NCBI GenBank assembly: GCA_041164825.1
Contig: JBEAOO010000087.1
Coordinates: 1 to 10,239, forward strand
DNA from: JBEAOO01 sp041164825
Lineage (GTDB): Bacteria > Pseudomonadota > Gammaproteobacteria > Burkholderiales > Burkholderiaceae_C
Length of the DNA: 10,239 nucleotides
Direction of reading: 5' to 3'
The notes beneath the pieces were generated by a model. It ran no database searches. It had not been told where the DNA came from and saw only the letters and a list, made by a program, of their open reading frames with translations. Of this stretch, positions 1 to 5,546 are shown piece after piece. Numbering within the stretch: the first letter of the stretch is position 1; each line of letters starts with the position of its first letter. The position numbers and the translations under genes were made by a program.

Positions 1-743
1 ACGCCCACCAGCGGGCCGGGTGCCTCGCCAAAGGCGAGCTTGAAGTCGGCGGCGATGTCGCGCTGGTGCGCTTGCCAGCGGCCCAGGCCTTCGGTGCCCG
101 AGGCCACCACAATCTTGCGGATACGCCTGCTGCGACCACCTGGCACCACGGTGCCCACAGGCAAGCCGGTGTCCCACACATACATCAGCGTGGCATAGGG
201 CGGCCACTCACCCGTGAGGGCGTGGGCCAACTCAAACGCCAATTGATCGCGCATCGGCAGCTTGTCGCGGTCGCCCTCAAAGGCCAGCACCACGCGCGCT
301 GAGGCGTCGGCCCGGTCGGGCTGGCTCAAATCGGCATTGGCCATCAGCGCGTCCACGCGCCACTCAAAGCGCAATTGGCCCAGGGCGTCCGGCGGCAACC
401 GCACCGGCCGGCGGAACACGCTGGCTGACGACTGAGCGCGGGCGTGAATTTCGGACTGCCCGCTCACCGCCCCCTCAATGTGGTAGTCGGTGGGCGTTTT
501 GCCGGGCATGCGCAGTTGGGCCCACGGGCCCATCGAGAGCGCCGACTGACTCGGCGCCGCGTCGTTCGCGTCAACAGCAACATCATCGGCAGCAGCAGCA
601 ACCGCCTTCGCCACACGATCACCCTGCGCAGCAGGCATCACCGCAGGCGCATGTGGCCCCCAGGCGCAACCCGTGATCACCGCCAGCAAGGCGCACGCTG
701 CGGCAGGAACACCCCACGCCTTCTCACCCCAACGCAACATCAT
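1..743 (-). CDS. DUF3047 domain lipoprotein (partial, C-terminus beyond window)
   Basis: The first 247 codons are present; the gene runs off the left edge. Residues 1-26 form a lipoprotein signal: a basic start, a hydrophobic stretch, then lipobox ITGC with Cys26 as the predicted lipidated residue. A low-complexity Ala-rich linker (about 27-68) follows. From about residue 70 the sequence resembles the DUF3047 family, with recognisable blocks LRFEWRVD (124-131), SARVVLAFEGD (148-158), a segment ending TLMYVWD, and IRKIVVASG. The family has no established biochemical function that I know of; lipidation would place it in the periplasm on a membrane. I chose the first of two tandem ATGs (743 and 740); AGGTGG lies 5 bases upstream (749-754). 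It lies downstream of the porin on the same strand, but a strong terminator separates them, so it probably has its own promoter; I found no convincing one. The family call is from memory of the motifs. Confidence 0.85.
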   Translation of the reverse strand, partial: MMLRWGEKAWGVPAAACALLAVITGCAWGPHAPAVMPAAQGDRVAKAVAAAADDVAVDANDAAPSQSALSMGPWAQLRMPGKTPTDYHIEGAVSGQSEIHARAQSSASVFRRPVRLPPDALGQLRFEWRVDALMANADLSQPDRADASARVVLAFEGDRDKLPMRDQLAFELAHALTGEWPPYATLMYVWDTGLPVGTVVPGGRSRRIRKIVVASGTEGLGRWQAHQRDIAADFKLAFGEAPGPLVG

Positions 744-811
744 GCACGCCACCTGTTTGATGGTTTGTTCTTGTGGTTCTCGGCACACGCCCAGACAACT
801 GCAGCGCGCCC

Positions 812-840
812 ATGAAAAAAGCCACCCGAAGGTGGCTTTT
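812..840 (-). terminator. Intrinsic terminator of the porin gene
   Basis: Read on the minus strand, a perfect GCCACC/GGTGGC stem is closed by a TTCG tetraloop (827-830). With flanking A/T pairs the stem extends to 10 bp (817-826 with 831-840). The GC stem is followed by six T residues (820-815). It starts about 40 bases after the porin stop codon. The T-run sits on the minus-strand 3' side, which fits termination of porin mRNA. The A-run at 815-820 is only matched by four T on the other side, so plus-strand termination would be weaker. Confidence 0.92.
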
Positions 841-856
841 CGATTCAGATGACACA

Positions 857-873
857 CCCGCCGCGAGGGCGGG
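857..873 (-). repeat. Small GC hairpin between porin stop and terminator
   Basis: CCCGCC (857-862) and GGCGGG (868-873) form a 6 bp inverted repeat with a 5-base loop. It begins 8 bases after the porin stop codon, upstream of the main terminator in the transcript. It has no T-run of its own. It may protect the mRNA 3' end or may be chance in GC-rich DNA. Confidence 0.4.
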
Positions 874-881
874 CAGGTTCA

Positions 882-1943
882 TCAGAAGTCGTGACGCAGG
901 GCCACGCGGTATTGCTGGTTGCTCTCGGTGCCGCCAGCAGCGTTGGTCGAAGCGCTGTCGGCGTTTTGCTTGCCCCACGAAGCGATCACAGCAGTGCGCT
1001 TGCTGAAGTTGTACTTGGCAACAGCTTCGGCCAACTTGGCCTTGCCGCGGACAGCGTAGTTCGCGCCAACGGTGAAAGCACCGAACGGCACGCTGACGCC
1101 GACGCCAAGGGCGTCCTTCTTGTAGAAGGATTCGGCGGTGGAGGCGACTGCGTTCTTCTCAACGGAAGCGCCGTCATAGCCGAAACCAACCTTGGCCATG
1201 CCGAAGTCGTAGGTCACCGACAGTTCAGCCGAATCCTTGGCGCCGGTAGCCTTTTGAATCAGGCCTTTGTAGGCCAGCTTCACGTCCAGAGGACCGGCGG
1301 CATAGCCACCAGCCAAGACGTAGGCGGCAGCACCCGTACCGCCGAGCTTGTAGGCGCCGGTGGTGGTGGTGGTGACCTTGCCATCCAGTTGCTCGAGGTA
1401 GGACACCGAAGCGGTGTAGCCACCAGCGAATGCCAGAGCGTACGAAGCGATGTCAATCTTGACGCGCGACAGCACGTTGCTGTCATCGTACACGCCGTCA
1501 GGCAGGTACGTCGGGGCCACCAGGGCGTTCACCAGCAGGTCGCTCGAACGGGTGTTGCGCAGCGAAACTTGACCGAAGCCACCCGACAGCGAAACGCCGG
1601 TGTCAACGCGGTTCAGGGCGTTGCCACGCGATTCCGAAGAAGCTTCGAACTTGCTGTCGAACTTGGCAGCCATGCCGCCGCCCAGATCTTCGGTGCCGGA
1701 CAGCACGAAAAATGCGTCGGTTTGGGTCAGGCCACGGCCGGACTTGGCCGGAACGGCGCTAACAGGAGCGGAGCCCAGGGAATAGGTGCTCGGGAGAACG
1801 GCTGCCGCTGCGGAAACTGCCGCCACGGTGGTGCGGTCAAGCTGGAAACCGTAAGCAACGGTGCCAGACAGGGTCACAGAAGATTGGGCCGAAGCGGCGC
1901 CAACGGAAGCCAGAGCGGCCAGAGCGATCAGGGTTTTTTTCAT
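882..1943 (-). CDS. Outer-membrane general porin (Porin_4 / OmpC-like family)
   Basis: This 353-residue protein should form a 16-stranded beta-barrel, trimeric in this family, for passive diffusion of small hydrophilic solutes. Residues 1-19 are a Sec signal peptide (MKKTLIALAALA, cleavage predicted after ASA, mature start QSSVTL). The mature N-terminus SVTLSGTVAYGF is the first strand; SGTEDLGGGMAAKF at about 82-95 is the conserved turn and strand motif of Burkholderiales porins; the chain ends VALRHDF, with the terminal Phe recognised by the BAM machinery. Length is typical (330-400). I chose the ATG at 1943 because it begins the signal peptide and has AAGGAG nine bases upstream; the reading frame stays open to 2039 but that extension lacks signal-peptide character. 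It is monocistronic, with a hairpin-bearing leader and its own terminator. Substrate preference cannot be read from sequence. Confidence 0.95.
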   Translation of the reverse strand: MKKTLIALAALASVGAASAQSSVTLSGTVAYGFQLDRTTVAAVSAAAAVLPSTYSLGSAPVSAVPAKSGRGLTQTDAFFVLSGTEDLGGGMAAKFDSKFEASSESRGNALNRVDTGVSLSGGFGQVSLRNTRSSDLLVNALVAPTYLPDGVYDDSNVLSRVKIDIASYALAFAGGYTASVSYLEQLDGKVTTTTTGAYKLGGTGAAAYVLAGGYAAGPLDVKLAYKGLIQKATGAKDSAELSVTYDFGMAKVGFGYDGASVEKNAVASTAESFYKKDALGVGVSVPFGAFTVGANYAVRGKAKLAEAVAKYNFSKRTAVIASWGKQNADSASTNAAGGTESNQQYRVALRHDF

Positions 1944-1952
1944 TGCAAGGTT

Positions 1953-1958
1953 CTCCTT
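1953..1958 (-). promoter_or_regulatory. Strong Shine-Dalgarno site of the porin
   Basis: AAGGAG (minus strand) ends nine bases before the ATG at 1943. It is one of the two best ribosome sites in the window and fixes the porin start against the longer open frame. Confidence 0.9.
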
Positions 1959-1973
1959 GGTTGAACAAGAGGT

Positions 1974-2005
1974 CCCGATCTGGAAACCCTTGGAGGGTGA
2001 TCGGG
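1974..2005 (-). promoter_or_regulatory. Bulged stem-loop in the porin 5' leader
   Basis: CCCGATC (1974-1980) pairs with GATCGGG (1999-2005), and inside it ACCCT (1986-1990) pairs with AGGGT (1994-1998) around a TGG loop. A 5-base bulge (1981-1985) interrupts one arm, giving 12 bp in all. The structure ends 16 bases upstream of the porin Shine-Dalgarno on the mRNA strand. It would be transcribed if the start site lies beyond 2005. It could stabilise the leader or be a target for a small RNA or protein. Confidence 0.5.
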
Positions 2006-2213
2006 CCAACCCCCTCAGCGGAAGTTGACCGTATTGCACCAGACGGGGGGTGCCCGCGCCAAGCTTTGCTTTGGAATTCGCTCAGGCCTGTTGTCGTGAC
2101 GCAACGTAACATGCTGCAGTGCGTCAATGCTGCTCGCTCACCGGACTGCGCCGACGCCGCAGCGCCGCTAGACTGAAATTCACATCCTGACCCGGCCCCG
2201 CGCCACCCCCACC

Positions 2214-2837
2214 ATGTTGCTGGACGCCCTGCTGATCGCCACCGACAACGCCTTGCGCACGCTCAGCGGCGCCAACCACGCGGCGCGGCCCTGCCCCCAA
2301 GCCGCCGAGCCGGATGGCGCGCTGAGCGAGGCCGACAAAAAACTGTCGAGCGCGCTGATGCGGGTGAACCACGTGGGCGAGGTGTGCGCCCAGGCGCTTT
2401 ACAACGCGCAGGCGCTGAGCACCCGCGACCCGGCACTGCGCCAGCAGTTTGAGCACGCCGGCCGAGAAGAAACGGATCATTTGGCGTGGACCCAGCAGCG
2501 GCTGCGCGAACTGGGCGGGCGCACCAGCCTGCTCAACCCGCTTTGGTATGCGGGCGCTTTTGGCATTGGCCTGTTGGCCGGCCGTTTGGGCGACGCCACC
2601 AGCCTGGGTTTTGTGGTGGAGACCGAGCGGCAGGTGGAACAACACTTGGAAAGCCACTTGAGCGCCCTGCCCCCCGGCGACGACACCTCGCGCGCCATCG
2701 TGCGCCAGATGCAGGACGACGAGGCGCGGCACGCCGCCGAGGCCCAAGCCGCCGGTGGCGCCGAGCTGCCGCCACCAGTGCGCTGGGCGATGCGGGCGGC
2801 GGCCAAGCTGATGACGGGCTTGGCCCATCACGTTTGA
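2214..2837 (+). CDS. coq7: Coq7-type 3-demethoxyubiquinol 3-hydroxylase
   Basis: The product is a di-iron monooxygenase that hydroxylates the demethoxyubiquinol ring in the next-to-last step of ubiquinone synthesis; it acts at the cytoplasmic face of the inner membrane. The 207-residue length is normal for bacterial Coq7. All six iron ligands are visible: Glu56 (MRVNHVGEV), Glu86 and His89 (EETDH), Glu138 (ETERQVEQH), Glu170 and His173 (DEARH). The spacing 30-52-32-3 closely matches other Coq7 proteins. Hydrophobic helices around 105-135 and 185-205 probably provide membrane contact. Start ATG 2214 gives the expected N-terminus (alcohol-like helix before ALRTLSG); no Shine-Dalgarno is visible upstream. 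It stands alone: divergent from the porin, convergent with the OsmC-family gene. It would replace the flavin enzyme UbiF used by enterobacteria. Confidence 0.96.
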   Translation: MLLDALLIATDNALRTLSGANHAARPCPQAAEPDGALSEADKKLSSALMRVNHVGEVCAQALYNAQALSTRDPALRQQFEHAGREETDHLAWTQQRLRELGGRTSLLNPLWYAGAFGIGLLAGRLGDATSLGFVVETERQVEQHLESHLSALPPGDDTSRAIVRQMQDDEARHAAEAQAAGGAELPPPVRWAMRAAAKLMTGLAHHV

Positions 2838-3009
2838 CGGCGCCAACGGCCATTCAGCGGGCAGGTACCGATGAGCGCGCTGCGGCTGAATCGGCGAGCG
2901 GGTGCCGACCGCGGGCAGGCGACCGCCGCGCTGTCGTGATGCCGGCGCAAGGCGTCGGTGGTGAGGGCGGCTGACGCCGGCCCATCGACCCATGGGCCAA
3001 CTGGGGCGC
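2838..3009. other. Convergent intergenic region, coq7 / OsmC gene
   Basis: These 172 bases lie between two stop codons and hold no gene. Two hairpins are visible. The first, ATTCAGC (2852-2858) with GCTGAAT (2885-2891), is extended inward by GCAG/CTGC. The second, GGCCCAT (2979-2985) with ATGGGCC (2992-2998), sits 12 bases past the OsmC-gene stop on its strand. Neither has a T-run, so they may stall or protect RNA ends but are not canonical intrinsic terminators. Confidence 0.55.
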
Positions 3010-3432
3010 TCAGCCGGCCACGATCTCGTGGCTGACCGTGATCTCGGCCGTTTTGCCGAGCATGATGGTGGCCGAGCACATTTTGTCGTGCGACAGCGCG
3101 ATGGCGCGGGCCACGGCCGCTTCAGGCAGGCCAAGCCCCGTCACCACAAAGTGCATGTGGATCTTGGTGAACACCTTGGGGTCGGTCTCCGCGCGTTCGC
3201 TGCTGAGTTTGACTTGGCAGCCGGTCACCGCGTGGCGGCCGCGCTTCAAGATCAGCACCACGTCGTAGGCGCTGCAGCCGCCGGCGCCGGCGAGCACGGT
3301 TTCCATGGGGCGCGGGGCCAGGTTGCGGCCGCCGCCATCGGGCGCGCCGTCCATCATCAGCACATGGCCGCTGCCGGTCTCGGCCACAAAACCCATGCCG
3401 GTGGCGGGCATCCAGTTGATCGTGCAATCCAT
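3010..3432 (-). CDS. OsmC/Ohr-family thiol-dependent peroxidase
   Basis: This 140-residue cytoplasmic protein belongs to the OsmC/Ohr superfamily, which reduces organic hydroperoxides with a reactive cysteine pair. Cys53 lies in GAGGCSAYDVV, the usual site of the peroxidatic cysteine; Cys119 lies in HDKMCSATIML, the site of the resolving cysteine. Arg36 and Glu44 precede Cys53 in the loop that usually supplies the catalytic Arg and Glu. The pattern is closer to the YhfA/general OsmC branch than to classical Ohr, so the substrate is uncertain. The start ATG 3432 gives the expected short first strand (MDCTINW) and full family length; only a weak GAGA-type ribosome site precedes it. It converges with coq7. 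A dyad-rich region lies upstream, but I see no match to the usual OhrR operator. Confidence 0.92.
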   Translation of the reverse strand: MDCTINWMPATGMGFVAETGSGHVLMMDGAPDGGGRNLAPRPMETVLAGAGGCSAYDVVLILKRGRHAVTGCQVKLSSERAETDPKVFTKIHMHFVVTGLGLPEAAVARAIALSHDKMCSATIMLGKTAEITVSHEIVAG

Positions 3433-3490
3433 GGTCGTTGTCTCGTTCTCGTCTTCGGTGCGGCGCGGCCACGCACCGCAGCCGCGCCTC

Positions 3491-3523
3491 GTGGGCGTCG
3501 GCCCACATTGTGCAACGTGTCAC
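3491..3523. promoter_or_regulatory. Two dyads upstream of the OsmC-family gene
   Basis: GTGGGC (3491-3496) and GCCCAC (3501-3506) form a perfect 6 bp inverted repeat with a 4-base spacer. Four bases on is GTGcaACGTgtCAC (3510-3523), a 14 bp site symmetric at 10 positions. They lie 60-90 bases upstream of the OsmC-gene start and 40-70 bases upstream of the putative small RNA promoter. The second has the form of an operator for a dimeric repressor. The regulator is unknown; chance cannot be ruled out. Confidence 0.4.
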
Positions 3524-3563
3524 GGCAGCGACTTTTACCCCACGAAATAGGGATCCGAGCTTG

Positions 3564-3592
3564 TTGCAGCGCATCAAATCAGGGTTTACACT
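3564..3592 (+). promoter_or_regulatory. Putative sigma-70 promoter of the small RNA
   Basis: TTGCAG (3564-3569) and TACACT (3587-3592) are separated by exactly 17 bases, in a locally AT-richer stretch. The -10 matches the consensus at four of six positions; the -35 matches only at its TTG. The predicted start of transcription is near 3599. A terminator 100 bases downstream makes this a self-contained unit. Confidence 0.55.
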
Positions 3593-3598
3593 GCAGAC

Positions 3599-3702
3599 AT
3601 CGGGAGTTGATCAAGGAGATTGATTGATTCCCCCCGCTTGTCTCCTCCACCTCCTTCAAAGGGTGGATTCAGCCCAAAGCCGCAAGGCTTTGGGCTTTTT
3701 TC
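3599..3702 (+). ncRNA. Putative small RNA carrying a 16S-tail (anti-Shine-Dalgarno) mimic
   Basis: This is a predicted transcript of about 104 nt between a 17-spaced promoter and an intrinsic terminator. Three helices can be drawn: AGGAGA (3614-3619) with TCTCCT (3641-3646); TCCACC (3646-3651) with GGTGGA (3662-3667); and the terminator stem (3671-3681 with 3686-3696). The first two share one base and would abut. CACCTCCTT at 3648-3656 is identical to the anti-Shine-Dalgarno part of the 16S rRNA 3' end, and TCCTT of it lies in the 10-base loop of the second hairpin. This suggests pairing with ribosome-binding sites of mRNAs. From memory it resembles the Rfam family 'Betaproteobacteria toxic small RNA'; I could not check this. 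An alternative is a leader or attenuator for ilvA, 130 bases downstream. A TTG codon at 3624 with AAGGAG at 3613-3618 could start a peptide, but its frame has no stop before the terminator. Confidence 0.68.
3671..3701 (+). terminator. Intrinsic terminator of the small RNA
   Basis: An 11 bp perfect stem, AGCCCAAAGCC (3671-3681) with GGCTTTGGGCT (3686-3696), is capped by a GCAA tetraloop and followed by a run of six T (3696-3701). It is as strong as intrinsic terminators get, and it lies in front of ilvA rather than behind a protein gene. So it must end a separate transcript or act as an attenuator. Confidence 0.93.
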
Positions 3703-3713
3703 TTGGCCGCGCC

Positions 3714-3727
3714 GCATCGCGCGATGC
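3714..3727. promoter_or_regulatory. Perfect 14 bp palindrome upstream of ilvA
   Basis: GCATCGCGCGATGC reads identically on both strands. It lies 13 bases after the small RNA terminator and 105 bases before the ilvA start, upstream of the likely ilvA promoter. The position suits an operator for a dimeric regulator, but no regulator is known and the sequence is CpG-rich. Confidence 0.35.
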
Positions 3728-3785
3728 ACATGCCATGCGCCGCTCACCCAGGCGGCCACGCCCCCGGCGCCCGGAGGGCCTCCCG

Positions 3786-3825
3786 TATGATGCGGCGCAA
3801 CAACAGCTTTGCCCGCACCCAGGAG
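3786..3825 (+). promoter_or_regulatory. ilvA -10-like element and ribosome-binding site
   Basis: TATGAT at 3786-3791 matches the -10 consensus at five of six positions, but the -35 region is pure GC with no match. Transcription would begin near 3798, giving a short leader. AGGAG at 3821-3825 is six bases from the ATG at 3832 and decides that start. Confidence 0.5.
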
Positions 3826-3831
3826 AACCGC

Positions 3832-5418
3832 ATGTCAGGCCGCGCCCCGTCGTCCCCCCGAAAGTCCCCCGCGACGGCCTTGCGCCGCAAAGCGACCCGC
3901 GCCATTGACCTGTCCGACTACCTGCAAAAAATCTTGACCGCCCGGGTCTACGACGTGGCGGTGGAAACCGCGCTCGACCCGGCGCGCAGTCTGAGCAAAC
4001 GCCTGGGCAACAAGATCTTCTTGAAACGCGAAGACACGCAACCCGTGTTCAGCTTCAAGCTGCGCGGCGCCTACAACAAGATGGCACACCTCACGGCCGA
4101 GCAACTGGCGCGTGGCGTGATCTGCGCTTCGGCTGGCAACCACGCCCAAGGTGTGGCGCTGAGCGCCAAAACGCTGGGCTGCAAAGCCACCATCGTGATG
4201 CCGCTCACCACGCCGCGCGTGAAGGTGGATGCGGTGAAGGCGCTGGGCGGCCAGGTGGTGCTGTTTGGCGAGAGCTACTCCGACGCCGCCGGCCATGCGC
4301 TGGCCCTGCAGGCTGAGCACGGCTACACCTTTGTGCACCCGTTTGACGACCCGCATGTGATCGCCGGCCAAGGCACGATTGCCATGGAACTGCTGCGCCA
4401 GCACCCGGGCCCGATCGATGCCGTGTTCGTGGCCATCGGCGGCGGCGGGCTGATCTCGGGCGTGGCGGCCTACATCAAGGCGGTGCGCCCAGAGATCAAG
4501 GTGATCGGCGTGCAAACCACCGATTCCGACGCCATGCTGCGCTCGGTGAAAGCGGGCAAACGCGTCACGCTCAGTGACGTGGGCCTGTTTGCCGACGGCA
4601 CGGCAGTGAAACTGGTGGGCGAAGAGACCTTCCGCATCGCCCGTGAGTTGGTGGACGACTACATCACCGTCGACACCGATGCGGTGTGCGCGGCCATCAA
4701 AGACGTGTTCCAGGACACGCGCAGCATCTTGGAGCCCTCGGGCGCCATGGGCCTGGCCGCACTCAAACAATATGTAGCGACGAACAAGGCCAAGGGCCAA
4801 ACGCTGGTGGCCATCACCTGCGGCGCCAACATGAACTTCGACCGTCTGCGCTTTGTGGCCGAGCGGGCCGAGGTGGGCGAAGAGCGCGAGGCGCTGTTTG
4901 CCGTGACCATTCCCGAGGAGCGCGGCAGCTTCAAGCGCTTTTGTGAGGTGCTGGGCCCGCGCGCGGTCACCGAGTTCAACTACCGCATTTCCAACGCCAA
5001 ACAAGCCCATGTGTTTGTCGGCCTGGCCACGCAGCAAGGCGGTGAGTCGGCCAAAATCGCCAGCACCTTCAAGCGCCACGGTTTTGACACGCTCGACCTG
5101 AGCCACGACGAGCTGGCGCACCAGCACCTGCGCCACATGGTGGGCGGGCGCAGCGAGTTGGCGTCGGACGAGCGCCTGTACCGCTTCATCTTCCCCGAGC
5201 GGCCGGGCGCGTTGATGAAGTTCTTATCGTCCATGCACCCGGGCTGGAACATCAGCCTGTTCCACTACCGCAACCAGGGCGGCGACTTTGGGCGCATCTT
5301 GGTCGGCATCCAGGTGCCCAAGGCCGACAAGAAGGCGTTCAAACTGTTCATCGAAAGCTTGGCCTACCCCTGCGTCGACGAGACCGACAACCCGGTGTAC
5401 CGGTTGTTTCTTCGGTGA
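3832..5418 (+). CDS. ilvA: Biosynthetic threonine deaminase (threonine ammonia-lyase)
   Basis: The enzyme deaminates L-threonine to 2-oxobutanoate, the committed step of isoleucine synthesis, in the cytoplasm. The 528-residue chain has a PLP fold-type II catalytic domain (about 26-345) and two C-terminal ACT-like regulatory domains (about 350-425 and 446-528), the architecture of the isoleucine-inhibited form. Lys76 in SFKLRGA is the PLP-binding lysine; SAGNHAQG (100-107) and the phosphate loop GGGGL (203-207) follow. The ACT domains start near ALFAVTIPEERG and LYRFIFPERPGAL. I chose ATG 3832 because of AGGAG six bases upstream; the frame stays open to 3703 but that part is not protein-like. 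Residues 1-24 are a basic, Pro/Ser-rich extension before the family begins at IDLSDYLQKIL. A small RNA or attenuator lies upstream. No clear terminator follows. Confidence 0.97.
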   Translation: MSGRAPSSPRKSPATALRRKATRAIDLSDYLQKILTARVYDVAVETALDPARSLSKRLGNKIFLKREDTQPVFSFKLRGAYNKMAHLTAEQLARGVICASAGNHAQGVALSAKTLGCKATIVMPLTTPRVKVDAVKALGGQVVLFGESYSDAAGHALALQAEHGYTFVHPFDDPHVIAGQGTIAMELLRQHPGPIDAVFVAIGGGGLISGVAAYIKAVRPEIKVIGVQTTDSDAMLRSVKAGKRVTLSDVGLFADGTAVKLVGEETFRIARELVDDYITVDTDAVCAAIKDVFQDTRSILEPSGAMGLAALKQYVATNKAKGQTLVAITCGANMNFDRLRFVAERAEVGEEREALFAVTIPEERGSFKRFCEVLGPRAVTEFNYRISNAKQAHVFVGLATQQGGESAKIASTFKRHGFDTLDLSHDELAHQHLRHMVGGRSELASDERLYRFIFPERPGALMKFLSSMHPGWNISLFHYRNQGGDFGRILVGIQVPKADKKAFKLFIESLAYPCVDETDNPVYRLFLR

Positions 5419-5546
5419 TGAAACAGTGTGCGAAGTTTCGCTGTGATGGGGGCGCTTTCTGGCGCACCTTGCGGTGGGAGCCGGGGGCGTCTGACAATCC
5501 AGAACCTCGCTTGACACCGGCCCCGACGCGGGCCTGAGCCCCACCC

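Larger units (their letters stand above)
1944..2213. other. Divergent intergenic region, porin / coq7
   Basis: These 270 bases separate the start codons of the minus-strand porin and plus-strand coq7, so both promoters must lie here. I see the porin ribosome site, the leader stem at 1974-2005, and an imperfect dyad GTTG(T)CGT-G-ACGCAAC at 2090-2105. For coq7 a TAGACT -10-like hexamer sits at 2169-2174 without a convincing -35. No sigma-70 pair for the porin stands out; its promoter may depend on an activator. I see no gene here. Confidence 0.6.

Noticed and set aside
849..1964. A 371-codon plus-strand open frame opposite the porin
   Set aside because: It is the exact antisense of a clear porin gene; its protein has no family likeness and it reads low-complexity Gly/Ala/Arg/Gln sequence typical of GC-rich shadows.
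2061..2079. HindIII and EcoRI sites 13 bases apart, suggesting cloning-vector sequence
   Set aside because: The flanks are continuous with natural porin and coq7 upstream DNA and no polylinker or vector sequence is present.
2090..2105. Imperfect dyad GTTG(T)CGT-G-ACGCAAC between porin and coq7
   Set aside because: The symmetry needs a one-base bulge, and nothing places it relative to a promoter; kept only as a remark in the intergenic entry.
2979..2998. 7 bp hairpin after the OsmC-family gene as an intrinsic terminator
   Set aside because: It lacks a T-run on either strand, so I list it only as a hairpin.
3624..3908. A 94-codon frame from TTG 3624 with a good Shine-Dalgarno
   Set aside because: It runs through the intrinsic terminator and into ilvA in another frame, and its later part is Pro/Arg-rich shadow sequence. 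I kept only the start as a possible leader peptide in a finding.
3835..5136. A 433-codon minus-strand open frame opposite ilvA
   Set aside because: It is antisense to the well-conserved threonine deaminase, His/Gly/Val-rich, and has no ribosome site.
5511..5516. A perfect TTGACA upstream of the CobT-like gene
   Set aside because: At 17 or 18 bases downstream only GC-rich CTGAGC/TGAGCC is found and transcription would begin at the start codon, so there is no -10 partner.
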